Assembly (NCBI RefSeq): GCF_002021565.1
Contig: NZ_MSZX01000009.1
Coordinates: 186,717-250,716 of the forward strand
Direction of reading: 5' to 3'
Length of the DNA stretch: 64,000 nt
Source: Paenibacillus selenitireducens
Lineage (GTDB): Bacteria > Bacillota > Bacilli > Paenibacillales > Paenibacillaceae
Shown: positions 1 through 8,243 of the stretch, piece after piece
How the letters are laid out: every line of letters begins with the position of its first letter
How positions within the stretch are numbered: the stretch's first letter is position 1
Notes under the pieces: generated by a model
The model's database searches: none
The model's input: the letters and a program-made list of their open reading frames with translations, nothing else
Told to the model about the DNA's origin: nothing
Translations under genes and position numbers: made by a program

Positions 1-459
1 CAACCCAAAATTATCGTAAAGAACAATCTGACTCTCCTCTGAGCAACCATCTTGGATATAGAACACGCGATCCCCATCATCATAACCGTGAATGACACCG
101 AATTCGGGTATCCAATACACCACGCCGATTCCACAATCCAAGCTACTTTTAACGGCGTTCACGGCCTCTTGCTGATAATAGGGAAACGTATGATGCCTCA
201 CACGACCTGCATCAAATATCGTTAAGATGCCTAAATTGTCGATCGCAGGTTTATGCTCGTTCCCCCATTGCCCATAAGCTGAGACAGACATAGGGAGAAG
301 CTGTTGATGTACGGAAAACTTAAACGCCATGCCCGTGAGTCCTGAGAGTAAGTATTTAGGTCCTTGAAACAAATTCGCTGCCGTTAAAATGGCGTATACG
401 CTATCCGTATAGGATTTTGATTCCCGCTTCATGACGAGATCCTGCAAAAACACAGACAT
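1..459 (-). CDS. BtrH_N / C39-like peptidase-fold protein, N-terminal 153 residues (cut by the window edge)
   Basis: The reading frame is open from an ATG at 459 to the left edge, so the C-terminus is missing. A GGAGG sequence sits 5 bases upstream of the ATG. The visible part has no signal peptide. Its G-M-A-F-K-F-S stretch (about residues 43-49), a central segment with the single Cys and G-I-G-V-V-Y-W, and the later V-I-H-G-Y-D-D and DNFG motifs fit the BtrH N-terminal / papain-like fold group. I infer this from motif order and do not claim a reaction. It follows the WYL regulator gene by 57 bases on the same strand, so the two are probably co-transcribed. Confidence 0.55.
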   Translation of the reverse strand, partial: MSVFLQDLVMKRESKSYTDSVYAILTAANLFQGPKYLLSGLTGMAFKFSVHQQLLPMSVSAYGQWGNEHKPAIDNLGILTIFDAGRVRHHTFPYYQQEAVNAVKSSLDCGIGVVYWIPEFGVIHGYDDGDRVFYIQDGCSEESQIVLYDNFGL

Positions 460-516
460 TTGGAACCTCCTTCCGATCGTGTCGAATCTCTCTAAGCAGA
501 ACACAATAGCAGCAGC

Positions 517-1440
517 TCATTCGTGATCTTCCTCCACAACATGAAGTCGATTCAACGTTTCTTGGCATTTCACCTGCAGTTTATGCTTCAGCCATTGCGG
601 CGCGATAAGTTCATTCCATTTTGCGATCAATAAGTGCATTAGAAAAGAGTCTGTATCATAGAAAGCGATATCATAAACCAGCTCATCCTGTGCTAGAATC
701 CGATAACCGTGCCATGAGTCTCCTTCTAGAGGGCTTATGAACCCTACTTTAGCAATGAATGGCTTACGAGTCATGACCTGCCCGTTCCAAGGTTTCACTT
801 CCTGTTCAGCCTCACGCGTGAAACGTTCGGTTGTGACATGGGCATACAGGATTCCGTCCACACGGAAGCTTATATATTCTTGATCATGTTCAGAGGTAGC
901 TATCAATTCATCTCCATAGTATTGAGATATTAGCTTCAACGGGCATATACGGAGTTGTTGCTCCCTCTCGTGATCTTTATACATAATGATCATGATCCGA
1001 GATTCTTGTATGGCAAAAGACAATTTCTCGATCAGTTGAATGATTCGTGGATTCATATCAAATGTAGGAATACGATGATTCATCTCGCGCACATCCGGAT
1101 CCGTAAATCGATCTAATAAACTTGCAATCCGATTCGCCGATTCTCGGTTCTCATAGTTATATTGACGATATCGGTGCGCAAGATACTTCAATACCTTCTT
1201 CTCTTCTTCCGTCATATAGAGATGAGGCAATACATATGTCGTATCTTCATAGCAGTACCCTCGATACTTCGCCACATACAATAACGGAGCATGCAGAGAA
1301 ACTTCCATGTACTCCAAGTCACGTTGGGCCTGCCGTCTCGAAATTTCGAAATGTTCCGCCATATGACTGCTATTCGGATACGTCCCGGCTCTTACCTGTT
1401 GATCAAACCAATGGATTCGATGCATATGACTCAAGTTCAA
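517..1440 (-). CDS. WYL-domain transcriptional regulator (HTH + WYL)
   Basis: A 307-residue DeoR/HTH_11-type regulator. Residues about 1-60 form a winged helix (H-R-I-H-W-F-D-Q start, then S-R-R-Q-A-Q-R-D-L-E-Y as the recognition helix). The middle and C-terminal parts match a WYL ligand-sensing domain: I-M-I-I-M-Y-K-D, P-L-K-L-I-S-Q-Y-Y-G-D-E-L-I-A, then a WCX-like end. The frame begins with TTG at 1440, preceded by AAGGAG at close spacing; a second in-frame TTG at 1434 and an ATG at 1425 are alternatives. It lies just upstream of the BtrH_N-like gene. WYL proteins usually sense small nucleic-acid-like or other ligands; the ligand here is unknown. Confidence 0.82.
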   Translation of the reverse strand: MNLSHMHRIHWFDQQVRAGTYPNSSHMAEHFEISRRQAQRDLEYMEVSLHAPLLYVAKYRGYCYEDTTYVLPHLYMTEEEKKVLKYLAHRYRQYNYENRESANRIASLLDRFTDPDVREMNHRIPTFDMNPRIIQLIEKLSFAIQESRIMIIMYKDHEREQQLRICPLKLISQYYGDELIATSEHDQEYISFRVDGILYAHVTTERFTREAEQEVKPWNGQVMTRKPFIAKVGFISPLEGDSWHGYRILAQDELVYDIAFYDTDSFLMHLLIAKWNELIAPQWLKHKLQVKCQETLNRLHVVEEDHE

Positions 1441-1458
1441 GCAGCTCCTTCCTTCGGT

Positions 1459-1505
1459 AAAAAAGAACGGTACTGGTCCATATCACATAGACAAGTACCG
1501 TTCTT
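1459..1505 (-). terminator. Rho-independent terminator after the zinc-ribbon gene
   Basis: A perfect 12-bp inverted repeat (AAGAACGGTACT, 1463-1474, with 1494-1505) reads on the minus strand as a hairpin followed by a run of T. It lies between the zinc-ribbon gene and the WYL gene and separates their transcripts. Confidence 0.85.
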
Positions 1506-1514
1506 GGTTGGACG

Positions 1515-1703
1515 TTAAGACGAAATTGCTTCTACCTTCATTTGATCTGCTTTGGAACACCGCTTACAGACTTGAACAACGGATCCATTCGATTTTGTGC
1601 GCGGATACAGCAATTTAATTCTTGTACTGCTGCAGATTGGACATGTCCCACGACCCCGAGACGGGAGTCTCCATAAGGAACGTCCTCTTTTTGGTTTTGC
1701 CAT
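1515..1703 (-). CDS. Small zinc-ribbon protein (62 aa)
   Basis: A basic 62-residue protein with two CxxC knuckles, C21-P-I-C24 and C46-K-R-C49, spaced by 21 residues. This is the geometry of a zinc ribbon. The first 20 residues are rich in Lys and Arg, so nucleic-acid or ribosome binding is possible but not shown. The stop is followed directly by a strong terminator. The ribosome site (GGGG then GAAG ahead of the ATG) is weak. I do not recognise a named family. Confidence 0.7.
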   Translation of the reverse strand: MAKPKRGRSLWRLPSRGRGTCPICSSTRIKLLYPRTKSNGSVVQVCKRCSKADQMKVEAISS

Positions 1704-1783
1704 TGTACTTCAACCCCATTTCAATCATTTGGTTCAACACCTATCATGATTATAAAACAGGTGATACGACATATGATGTCGTA

Positions 1784-2368
1784 TCAGTTGGAGCTTCTGG
1801 CATGGATTACTTTTTGCTCGACTTTCTCATACATTGCAATGAATTGTTGAATCAATCTGGACTTGGGTACCATCCAATAGGTAGCCACGGCCGTGAAGAT
1901 ACTTATGAAGATCCCTACTGCCACATCGGCAGGATAATGAACGCCTACCCAAATCCGCGATATGCCAACGAGGATTGCGATGACCATCCAAATCCATCCC
2001 CATGATCTCTTATACAGCCAAAATACGGTACAGAACGAGAAAAACAACATCGTGTGATCGCTTGGGAACGAATTATTTACGGCTTTGTCTATCAATTGAT
2101 TCACATCAGATAATACAACGAAAGGCTGCTCATTATAATGAAGCATGCCTGCTACTTTGCCCAGGGCTTCTGCCAGGATAAAGGCTAGGATACCGGATAT
2201 AACCATCATTTTATGCGTTCGATTATTCGTAAACCAATAAATAGCCACAGATAATGCAAGTGCATATATCAAGTATTCTGCAATAAATACAAATGCAGGG
2301 TTCAGATATGTATACTGCTTGCCTAAATCATTGATCATACGAAATAATGCATAGTTCAATTCGGTCAT
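1784..2368 (-). CDS. bcrC: Undecaprenyl-diphosphatase, BcrC/PAP2 type
   Basis: A 194-residue PAP2-family membrane enzyme that would recycle undecaprenyl pyrophosphate to the monophosphate lipid carrier on the outer face of the membrane. Four or five membrane segments are visible. Phosphatase motif 2 is FPSDHT (about 101-106) and motif 3 is SRIWVGVHYPAD (about 137-148). In motif 1 the usual RPF reads QPF (NEQPF, 79-83); as I recall this substitution occurs in a subset of Bacillus-type BcrC proteins, so it need not mean loss of activity. The ATG at 2368 has a GAGGGGG site upstream. In other Bacillota bcrC gives bacitracin resistance and responds to cell-wall stress; no such promoter was identified here. 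Confidence 0.85.
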   Translation of the reverse strand: MTELNYALFRMINDLGKQYTYLNPAFVFIAEYLIYALALSVAIYWFTNNRTHKMMVISGILAFILAEALGKVAGMLHYNEQPFVVLSDVNQLIDKAVNNSFPSDHTMLFFSFCTVFWLYKRSWGWIWMVIAILVGISRIWVGVHYPADVAVGIFISIFTAVATYWMVPKSRLIQQFIAMYEKVEQKVIHARSSN

Positions 2369-2572
2369 TCGTAAAATTCCCCCTCATGTTTGTGATATGA
2401 AAAGTATAGTAATTCGGGAGAGTTTTTCATAATCCTTAACATTTCATTTACCTTACAGTTTTGTAAGATGCTTTCCTGCGCCTCACTTTTGACACAATCA
2501 CATCGTATAGTAATGGATAACAGCCCAGAACGCGCACGTTCGCGTAAGCGATCATTCAGGAGGAGATTTTGT

Positions 2573-2701
2573 ATGAAAAAGAGGCTTTCCATTAGTATAT
2601 CAACGTTGGTTCTCCTTGTCATAATCGGATTAATCTACACCATCATTTTCCAGATCACAAAGATCTTTATCATTCAATGGTTTATAGGCGGGAACGGTTA
2701 G
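2573..2701 (+). CDS. Small single-pass membrane protein (42 aa)
   Basis: The ATG at 2573 has a full AGGAGGAG ribosome site 7 bases upstream. The product starts MKKRLS, has one hydrophobic stretch of about 27 residues (I-S-T-L-V-L-L-V-I-I-G onward) and ends G-G-N-G. A bidirectional terminator follows at about 2733. The long in-frame extension upstream has no ribosome site and is unlikely to be translated. Function unknown; the strong ribosome site is the main evidence that it is real. Confidence 0.6.
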   Translation: MKKRLSISISTLVLLVIIGLIYTIIFQITKIFIIQWFIGGNG

Positions 2702-2732
2702 CCGTTCCTGCATCCCATAGCATCATGAAAAT

Positions 2733-2758
2733 AAAAAAAGCCGCGATTCGCGGCTTTT
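2733..2758. terminator. Bidirectional terminator
   Basis: The hairpin GCCGCG-ATT-CGCGGC is flanked by seven A on the left and TTTT on the right, so it can stop both the 42-aa gene (plus) and the YebC/YeeI gene (minus). Confidence 0.85.
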
Positions 2759-2780
2759 CTCACGCAACAAGTTTACCCTA

Positions 2781-3500
2781 TTAATCTTCAAATTCCACAT
2801 TGTGATATACTTGTTGAACATCTTCCAAATCTTCTAATGCATCGATCATTTTCTCGAATTGTCCCTGCGATTCCACAGGGATCGAGATGTAATTTTGCGC
2901 TAGCATCGTTACCTCAGCTACCGTGAATTCCGTAATTCCAGCTTGCTTGAAAGCTTCTTGAACCGCATGGAATTGATCCGGATCCGCATATACCAATACA
3001 GAGTCATCTTCTTCAATGACGTCACGCACGTCCACATCCGCTTCAAGTAATAATTCGATGACGTCGTCTACGGATTTCCCTTCGAGACCGATAACTGCCG
3101 TTTCATCAAACATATAGGATACAGATCCGTTAACACCCATGTTCCCGCCGCTCTTATTGAAGGCAGAGCGTACTGCCGATGCTGTACGGTTAACGTTATT
3201 CGTAAGCGTGTCCACGATCACCATGGAACCGTTCGGTCCGAAACCTTCATAACGAAGTTCGTCATAGTTCTCTTCTGCACTGCCTTTTGCTTTATCTAAT
3301 GCACGATCAATAATAGCTTTTGGTACATTGTATGTTTTGGCACGCTCAAGTACAACTTTTAATGCACGATTCGATTCCGGATCAGGTTCGCCCTTTTTGG
3401 CTGCTACGTAAATCTCAACCCCGAACTTTGCGTAAATTCGACTCGTGTTTCCATCTTTTGATGCTTTTTTTTCTTTAATATTGTTCCATTTACGACCCAT
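2781..3500 (-). CDS. yeeI: YebC/PmpR-family regulator, YeeI type
   Basis: A 239-residue protein beginning [18 protein letters not shown], the typical start of the Bacillus YeeI branch of the YebC/TACO1 family. The pattern [12 protein letters not shown] and the ending D-V-Q-Q-V-Y-H-N-V are family landmarks. Members act as DNA-binding regulators or as translation helpers at difficult codon runs; the sequence alone does not decide between them. I chose the ATG at 3500 because family members begin there; an upstream GTG at 3515 is in frame. It is a single-gene unit bounded by terminators on both sides. Confidence 0.9.
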   Translation of the reverse strand: MGRKWNNIKEKKASKDGNTSRIYAKFGVEIYVAAKKGEPDPESNRALKVVLERAKTYNVPKAIIDRALDKAKGSAEENYDELRYEGFGPNGSMVIVDTLTNNVNRTASAVRSAFNKSGGNMGVNGSVSYMFDETAVIGLEGKSVDDVIELLLEADVDVRDVIEEDDSVLVYADPDQFHAVQEAFKQAGITEFTVAEVTMLAQNYISIPVESQGQFEKMIDALEDLEDVQQVYHNVEFED

Positions 3501-3633
3501 GCTGACTGTTCCCACTTTCTTTTTTAGCTTTACAAGTTATTATAACCGATTTTCTTTCATTATGGGACTAGTTATGTAACAATTGCCCGATATTCATCAT
3601 CCACGGTGCGTTTTCTTTGTGACAAATAATCAA

Positions 3634-3658
3634 AGCCACCCTTCATAAAAGGATGGCT
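3634..3658 (-). terminator. Probable terminator after the deacetylase gene
   Basis: AGCCACCCTT (3634-3643) pairs with AAGGATGGCT (3649-3658) apart from one position. On the minus strand it is followed by a T-rich stretch. It lies between the PdaA-like gene and the YeeI gene. Confidence 0.6.
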
Positions 3659-3700
3659 TCTGTACGGATTCGCTTCATATATTACGTAATGCTCGAGGAT

Positions 3701-4489
3701 TCAATAGGTCTTCTTCTCAAGGTGTTCCAAGCTCTTGAACTCATAACCTTGTTCTTTCGCTGTCGTAATCATGCTGGCTAACGCTTCCGCGTTATCCTTG
3801 GATACCGAATGAAGTAAAATCACGGCACCTGGATGAATTTGTTTCATCACCTGGTCATATGCATATTTCCAACCACGTTGTGATGCGGTATCCCAATCTT
3901 TATAAGCAATCGACCAGAATACGCTTGTATAACCGAGTGCTCTGCTTTCTCCTAGAATTCGATCGTTAAAAATGCCGCGCGGCGGACGCAAATAGGTCAT
4001 GTGCTTCTGATTCGTCAATTGCGTAACTTCTGCCTGCACCTTATCTAATTCCGTCTTTAACTGTGTATTCGAAATTTGACTCATATCTGGATGACTCCAG
4101 GAATGATTCCCGATCAGATGCCCTTCTGCAACCATTCTTTTCACGAGCTCGGGTTCTTGCTTGACATAATGCCCTGTGATAAAGAAGATGGCAGGTACCT
4201 GATGTTGTTTCAGCACATCTAAGATTTTCACCGTAAATCCATTTTCGTACCCATTATCAAACGTCAAATAAAGTTCTTTTTTCGTCGTATCCCCTAAAAA
4301 GATGGCCTCATGCTTCATGAGGATGTCCTTAAAGCCCTCTTCATTGATGGAAGCGGGTTGATGTTCCTTACTCTTCTTGAACCCGAAATGGTAGGGCTGC
4401 ATATGTGCGGCCTCAGCGGGAAGTATGGCAGCTGGTACAGCCGAGAATAGGAACAGGAACAGAACGGTTAGCATACTTGTACGGATCAA
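3701..4489 (-). CDS. pdaA: Polysaccharide deacetylase, PdaA (delta-lactam biosynthetic) type
   Basis: A 262-residue exported NodB-fold deacetylase with an N-terminal signal peptide ending near A-E-A-A. The motif TFDNGYENG (76-84) has the Asp-Asn pair typical of PdaA, not Asp-Asp. NHSWSHPDM (about 128-136), RPPRG and LLHSVS supply the other motifs. PdaA removes the N-acetyl group from muramic acid on the way to muramic delta-lactam in spore cortex, which fits a spore former. The frame opens with TTG at 4489 behind GAGGTG at 7-base spacing; an ATG at 4474 is an alternative without a good ribosome site. Paralogues with vegetative roles exist, so the spore role is inferred. Confidence 0.82.
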   Translation of the reverse strand: MIRTSMLTVLFLFLFSAVPAAILPAEAAHMQPYHFGFKKSKEHQPASINEEGFKDILMKHEAIFLGDTTKKELYLTFDNGYENGFTVKILDVLKQHQVPAIFFITGHYVKQEPELVKRMVAEGHLIGNHSWSHPDMSQISNTQLKTELDKVQAEVTQLTNQKHMTYLRPPRGIFNDRILGESRALGYTSVFWSIAYKDWDTASQRGWKYAYDQVMKQIHPGAVILLHSVSKDNAEALASMITTAKEQGYEFKSLEHLEKKTY

Positions 4490-4591
4490 ACACCTTCACC
4501 TCATCGCTTCCATTGTAGACCTGAGATAATATGCCCTGTCATGAAAATGTTATTCAACATTCAACAAGACTGGACAGTTGAAGGATCCGAT

Positions 4592-5347
4592 TCAAGAATT
4601 GGGGCGAACCTTGTCCATGATCACATGTCCTTCCCCTAATTCTATTTCATAAAACCCAGCCATACCCTTCGCATCATAATCCATGATTTTATCGCTGCAC
4701 ACAACGATAATATTACGAATGTCAGCATCAGCTTCGCTAGACATTGTGAAGGCTCGGCAATGGGCATAAGTTTCGCGAACCGTCGTATGTATGGCATAGA
4801 CGAGTCTGTCATTCTTGGCTTTCCCCATTAAATTCATGATGAGTGCCCCTTCGGCAGTAAGTTTCTCCCGCGTCATTTGGAAGAACTCGGTTGTCGTAAA
4901 TTGATAGGGGGTCCCCTCTCGTGTAAAAGCGTCTAATACAATATAATCATATCCCTGTAAATTCTGGCACTCTAGAACTTGACGACCATCCCCGATGACG
5001 ACATTATCCTGACGATAATGAAAAAATGTCCTGCTTAATTCCACAATCTTCTCATCGATTTCCGCAACCGTGAAGAATCTGTCCTCATAATGTCCCGCAA
5101 TCGTACCAATACCGTGGCCAATCATGAACACGCGTTCAAAATCGGGATCATTGCATTCCATAAGGTGCATGATCGCTCTTGGATATTCAAGCACGATGCG
5201 CTCCGGGTTTTTCAAGTCGATTGCGCCTTGTATTGCATGATTGGAAAACTGCAGGAATCGGAATTTCCCCGTCTCACCGTATAACTCATTTGCCTCGTAC
5301 ACGGCCATTTCTTGATAAAAGCTATTTTCTCTCACTAATAAATGCAA
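4592..5347 (-). CDS. Spermidine synthase-like class I methyltransferase-fold protein
   Basis: A 251-residue Rossmann-fold protein. G-H-G-I-G-T (about 77-82) is a glycine-rich nucleotide loop, V-A-E-I-D-E (motif II acid) and D-G-R-Q-V-L-E follow, and V-L-D-A-F-T-R-E-G-T-P matches the region that holds the catalytic Asp of aminopropyltransferases. Such spermidine synthase-like proteins are common and many probably do not make polyamine. The start is TTG at 5347, with AAGGAG about 9 bases upstream. An ATG between the ribosome site and the TTG is out of frame and would give only a five-residue peptide. No substrate can be named. Confidence 0.72.
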   Translation of the reverse strand: MHLLVRENSFYQEMAVYEANELYGETGKFRFLQFSNHAIQGAIDLKNPERIVLEYPRAIMHLMECNDPDFERVFMIGHGIGTIAGHYEDRFFTVAEIDEKIVELSRTFFHYRQDNVVIGDGRQVLECQNLQGYDYIVLDAFTREGTPYQFTTTEFFQMTREKLTAEGALIMNLMGKAKNDRLVYAIHTTVRETYAHCRAFTMSSEADADIRNIIVVCSDKIMDYDAKGMAGFYEIELGEGHVIMDKVRPNS

Positions 5348-5488
5348 TTCATGGTTCTCCTTCTCGATTAGCTAATAGTGCAAATATTAGTGTAACGTAA
5401 AATACCCCGTTAGCAAATCATACAAATCGTATGACTTCGATCAATAGGGATACACTATTTCCATCACTTTAATTCCTTGGAGATGAAT

Positions 5489-6199
5489 ATGAAACGGATT
5501 TATTCGTATTTAGGGCTTCGTGTGAAGATCGCAGCCGCGTTTCTAATGATCTTGAATTCACCCATTTGCTTCGATAACCCACCTATATATGCTGACCCTT
5601 CGTTACCAATCGCAGCAGATTCCAGCTTTTATTCCATTGAAATATATCCCCAGTTTTATCAGCTCATTGTCCTTGCGCAGGGTCAGAAAATCAAGACATA
5701 TAACGTCGCGGTTGGGAATCCGTCTACTCCTACGCCTGTAGGAGAATATCAGATCATCTTTAAAGGTAAAGACTGGGGGCCTTCATTCGGTCCTCGGTGG
5801 TTAGGTTTAAATGTTCCTTGGGGGAATTACGGAATTCATGGAACGAACAAACCCCATTCTATTGGTCAACATCTGAGCCATGGATGCATTCGCATGCGCA
5901 ACAAAGATGTTATGGAATTATATGACATGATTCCTGTCGGCACCAAGGTCACCATTTACGGCCATATTTTGGGAGATCACTTGCATGACCCGAGAGAGCT
6001 AGCCGAAGATGATGTCGGGGGCGACGTACAATTAGTTCAATCACGCCTGAAAAGCGGCGGGTACTTCCATGGCATGTGCAATGGGAAATTTCTGTCCGAT
6101 ACGACCATTGCCGTCAAAAAGTTTCAACGTGATCATCATCTGCCACAGGATGGGGTCATCTCCTATCAGGTGTACGAACACCTCGGATTAATGGAGTAA
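5489..6199 (+). CDS. L,D-transpeptidase (YkuD) with C-terminal peptidoglycan-binding domain
   Basis: A 236-residue exported enzyme. An N-terminal signal or membrane segment (about 10-25) is followed by a YkuD domain with the catalytic pattern H117-G-T and SHGCIR (130-135, Cys133). The C-terminal 60 residues form a PG_binding_1 repeat (V-Q-L-V-Q-S-R-L-K-S-G-G-Y-F to A-V-K-K-F-Q). It would form 3-3 crosslinks or otherwise modify peptidoglycan. The ATG at 5489 has GGAG six bases upstream; the ATG at 5483 is too close to it. B. subtilis YkuD carries LysM, not PG_binding_1, and the domain order here is reversed, so this is not a direct YkuD orthologue. Confidence 0.88.
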   Translation: MKRIYSYLGLRVKIAAAFLMILNSPICFDNPPIYADPSLPIAADSSFYSIEIYPQFYQLIVLAQGQKIKTYNVAVGNPSTPTPVGEYQIIFKGKDWGPSFGPRWLGLNVPWGNYGIHGTNKPHSIGQHLSHGCIRMRNKDVMELYDMIPVGTKVTIYGHILGDHLHDPRELAEDDVGGDVQLVQSRLKSGGYFHGMCNGKFLSDTTIAVKKFQRDHHLPQDGVISYQVYEHLGLME

Positions 6200-6315
6200 T
6201 GTCATCAAAAAAATCGGAGTTGATAGGTAAATCGTCCAAATTTACGGATAAATAGTTAAGCAACTATACCCATGATGACAAGTTCGCATATCTTATCCTA
6301 ACTTGATTTCATTTC

Positions 6316-6663
6316 ATGCATATGATTATGGAGCAAAGGAATGTGATTGTTGTGAAGAAGAACGTGCGAATCAAGCAAAATCTTTTACAACCAGAGAGAG
6401 AACTGAGCAATCAGCCTCAGGAGACTCAGGACGTACTTGCAGAAGCGACGATGCCTCCTCTATCAGCCTTTCAAAGGATCGGCGGCATGGAAGGTCTAAT
6501 GCACATGCTGGGTAATATCCAGCAAATGTATGGCTTATATCTGAACATGCAGCCTACATTTAAAATGCTAAACGCGTTGATGGCACCGCAAGTAACCGTG
6601 AGCAGCCTTGCATCGAAAAGAGCACGAGGCAGAAAAAAAATAACGAAACGACGCAAAAGATAA
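6316..6663 (+). CDS. Small hypothetical protein with basic C-terminal tail
   Basis: At most 115 residues. The middle (G-G-M-E-G-L-M-H-M-L-G-N-I-Q-Q-M-Y) is a Met- and Leu-rich amphipathic region and the last 15 residues are almost all Arg and Lys. This layout recalls YqfQ/VrrA-like small proteins of Bacillota, but I do not claim homology. The true start is uncertain: the ATGs at 6316-6328 lack a ribosome site, while a GTG at 6343 has GGAG at 9-base spacing and a GTG at 6352 has AAGGA at 11. A terminator follows at once. Confidence 0.5.
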   Translation: MHMIMEQRNVIVVKKNVRIKQNLLQPERELSNQPQETQDVLAEATMPPLSAFQRIGGMEGLMHMLGNIQQMYGLYLNMQPTFKMLNALMAPQVTVSSLASKRARGRKKITKRRKR

Positions 6664-6673
6664 ATTAATGGTT

Positions 6674-6710
6674 TGCCTTACATTCATGGATGGAATGTGA
6701 GGTATTTTTA
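6674..6710 (+). terminator. Terminator after the basic-tail protein
   Basis: TGCCTTACATTC (6674-6685) pairs with GAATGTGAGGTA (6693-6704), allowing two G-U pairs, followed by TTTTT. Confidence 0.8.
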
Positions 6711-6713
6711 TGC

Positions 6714-6755
6714 AAAAAAACTGTAGACATTGTTCTTGAAGAACATCGCCTACAG
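6714..6755 (-). terminator. Terminator after the YjcZ-like gene
   Basis: An imperfect 15-bp hairpin with arms starting CTGTAG (6721) and ending CTACAG (6755) is followed on the minus strand by seven T. It lies 30 bases past the stop of the YjcZ-like micro-gene. Confidence 0.7.
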
Positions 6756-6784
6756 TCCTCTTTTACTTGAAGGATCCATGAATA

Positions 6785-6880
6785 TTAGATGAATGCGCGG
6801 CTAACGATTACCAATAGGATAAATAGTACTAGGATTGTACCAGTGCTCGTAAATAGACCACCTCTAAATTCTTCTCCCAT
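6785..6880 (-). CDS. YjcZ-like sporulation micro-protein (31 aa)
   Basis: A 31-residue ORF with an ATG at 6880 behind a full AAGGAGG site. It starts MGEEFRGG and the rest is one membrane segment rich in Ile, Leu and Val (T-I-L-V-L-F-I-L-L-V-I-V) ending R-A-F-I. This is the layout of YjcZ-family proteins of spore formers, whose C-terminus is typically F-I-L-L-I-I-V-G-A-A-F. The glycine-rich N-terminus is much reduced here. Upstream on the minus strand is CATACAATA, which matches the minus-10 consensus of sigma-K/sigma-E promoters. Confidence 0.7.
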   Translation of the reverse strand: MGEEFRGGLFTSTGTILVLFILLVIVSRAFI

Positions 6881-6918
6881 GTTCATCCTCCTTGCTAAAG
6901 AGATTTTGTGGTACAGGG

Positions 6919-6927
6919 TATTGTATG
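6919..6927 (-). promoter_or_regulatory. Candidate sporulation sigma-K/sigma-E minus-10 element for the YjcZ-like gene
   Basis: The minus strand reads CATACAATA, an exact fit to CATANNNTA. No AC minus-35 element is found at the usual 16-17 base spacing, so this is only suggestive. Confidence 0.35.
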
Positions 6928-7068
6928 CAAGTGCTCCACGAGATGATTGTATCTTTGACCATCTTTATCTCAGCGAATTTCCCTTCTGAAAATCTTGAGA
7001 TATAATGTACATTACCAAATCACCAATTGTTGCCACAAGGATTGATAAAGAAGAAAGGTGCTGCTATT

Positions 7069-8220
7069 ATGTGTGCGGATAAAATGAGGTCTCAGATAAC
7101 CAGAACATCTCATGAAACCCTTCCCATCATGGGTACGCGTGCTTTGAACCGTGCTCTACTCGCCAGACAGATGTTATTAACTCGTGCTCCATACTCTACA
7201 CTGGAGGTTATTAGCCATTTGGTGGGATTACAAGCGCAATCGCCGAATGCTCCCTACTTCGCTTTATGGTCAAGAATTCAAGGTTTTCAACAGGAAGATT
7301 TGTCTTCGCTGATCCGTGAGCGGAAGATCATTCGTATCGCGCTTATGCGTTCAACGATTCATTTGGTATCTGCACAAGATGGTCTTTCTTTGCGTCCCTG
7401 GGTACAATCAGCTCATGAACGCGGATTAAAAGGAGCCTATGGTAAACTTTTGGGTGATGTCCGTCTCGATGATATTGCTGCATCAGGTCGAGCCCTCGTA
7501 GAAGCTAGCCCTTTAACTTTTAACGAAATGGGCAAATGTCTTCAACAACAATGGCCTGATCGAGATCCGGGGGCACTAGCGGCAGTCGTCAGGACACGAG
7601 TTCCACTCGTTCAATTGCCTCCACGTGGATTATGGGGCGAGAGCGGCCAAGCGATACATACGTCTATTGAAGCATGGCTTAATCTACCTCTTACTTCTCA
7701 TCCTGAACCAGAAGAGTTCATCCTTCGTTATTTGGCTGCATTCGGCCCCGCTACGATTAAAGACATTCAAGTATGGTCAGGCCTTACTCGTCTAAATACG
7801 TACGTTGAGCGGCTTCTACCGCAGTTGATTCGCTTTCGAAATGAGCAGGGCACTGTGTTGTATGACTTGCCTGATGCGCCTCGGCCTGATCCAGACACCC
7901 CGGCTCCCCTACGCTTCCTTGGCGAATATGATAATATTCTCCTCTCTTACGCTGATCGTAACCGGATCTTGGATGACTCATTTCGCAAACGTGTATTTAC
8001 GAGTAATGGCATTATCCGATCAACATTACTCTTGGATGGTTTTGTTGGAACCTGGAGAATCGAACGGGAACGCAACGCTGCAACGTTGACCATTCAACCC
8101 TTCATACAGTTACGCGATGAAGACCGGCACGGGATTGCAGAGGAAGGTATGCAGCTGCTTCAATTCGCTGCAGCACATGACGCCACCCATACCGTCAAGT
8201 TCCTGCCCATCGAAGAATAA
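7069..8220 (+). CDS. Winged-helix DNA glycosylase, AlkZ/YcaQ-like (HTH_42)
   Basis: A 383-residue protein of the HTH_42 family, which includes E. coli YcaQ and Streptomyces AlkZ, glycosylases that open alkylated or crosslinked DNA bases. The H-L-V-G-L-Q-A-Q segment holds Q55-A-Q57, the Q-phi-Q pair that in AlkZ contributes the catalytic residues; YcaQ has Q-phi-D. Three winged-helix-like blocks and a C-terminal beta domain (L-L-L-D-G-F-V-G-T-W-R) are recognisable. I chose the ATG at 7069, with AAAGG 9 bases upstream; the frame extends to 7027 without a ribosome site. The gene stands alone and ends at a strong hairpin, so a general or self-resistance repair role cannot be separated. Confidence 0.82.
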   Translation: MCADKMRSQITRTSHETLPIMGTRALNRALLARQMLLTRAPYSTLEVISHLVGLQAQSPNAPYFALWSRIQGFQQEDLSSLIRERKIIRIALMRSTIHLVSAQDGLSLRPWVQSAHERGLKGAYGKLLGDVRLDDIAASGRALVEASPLTFNEMGKCLQQQWPDRDPGALAAVVRTRVPLVQLPPRGLWGESGQAIHTSIEAWLNLPLTSHPEPEEFILRYLAAFGPATIKDIQVWSGLTRLNTYVERLLPQLIRFRNEQGTVLYDLPDAPRPDPDTPAPLRFLGEYDNILLSYADRNRILDDSFRKRVFTSNGIIRSTLLLDGFVGTWRIERERNAATLTIQPFIQLRDEDRHGIAEEGMQLLQFAAAHDATHTVKFLPIEE

Positions 8221-8243
8221 AGACCACGTATACGGATCGCATA

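Noticed and set aside
1622-2005. A 127-codon plus-strand frame across the zinc-ribbon and bcrC genes
   Set aside because: It lies opposite two genes with recognisable products, has no ribosome site, and its composition is not protein-like.
2365-2622. An 85-codon minus-strand frame touching the bcrC start
   Set aside because: It runs antisense to the 42-aa gene with the strong ribosome site and shows no domain.
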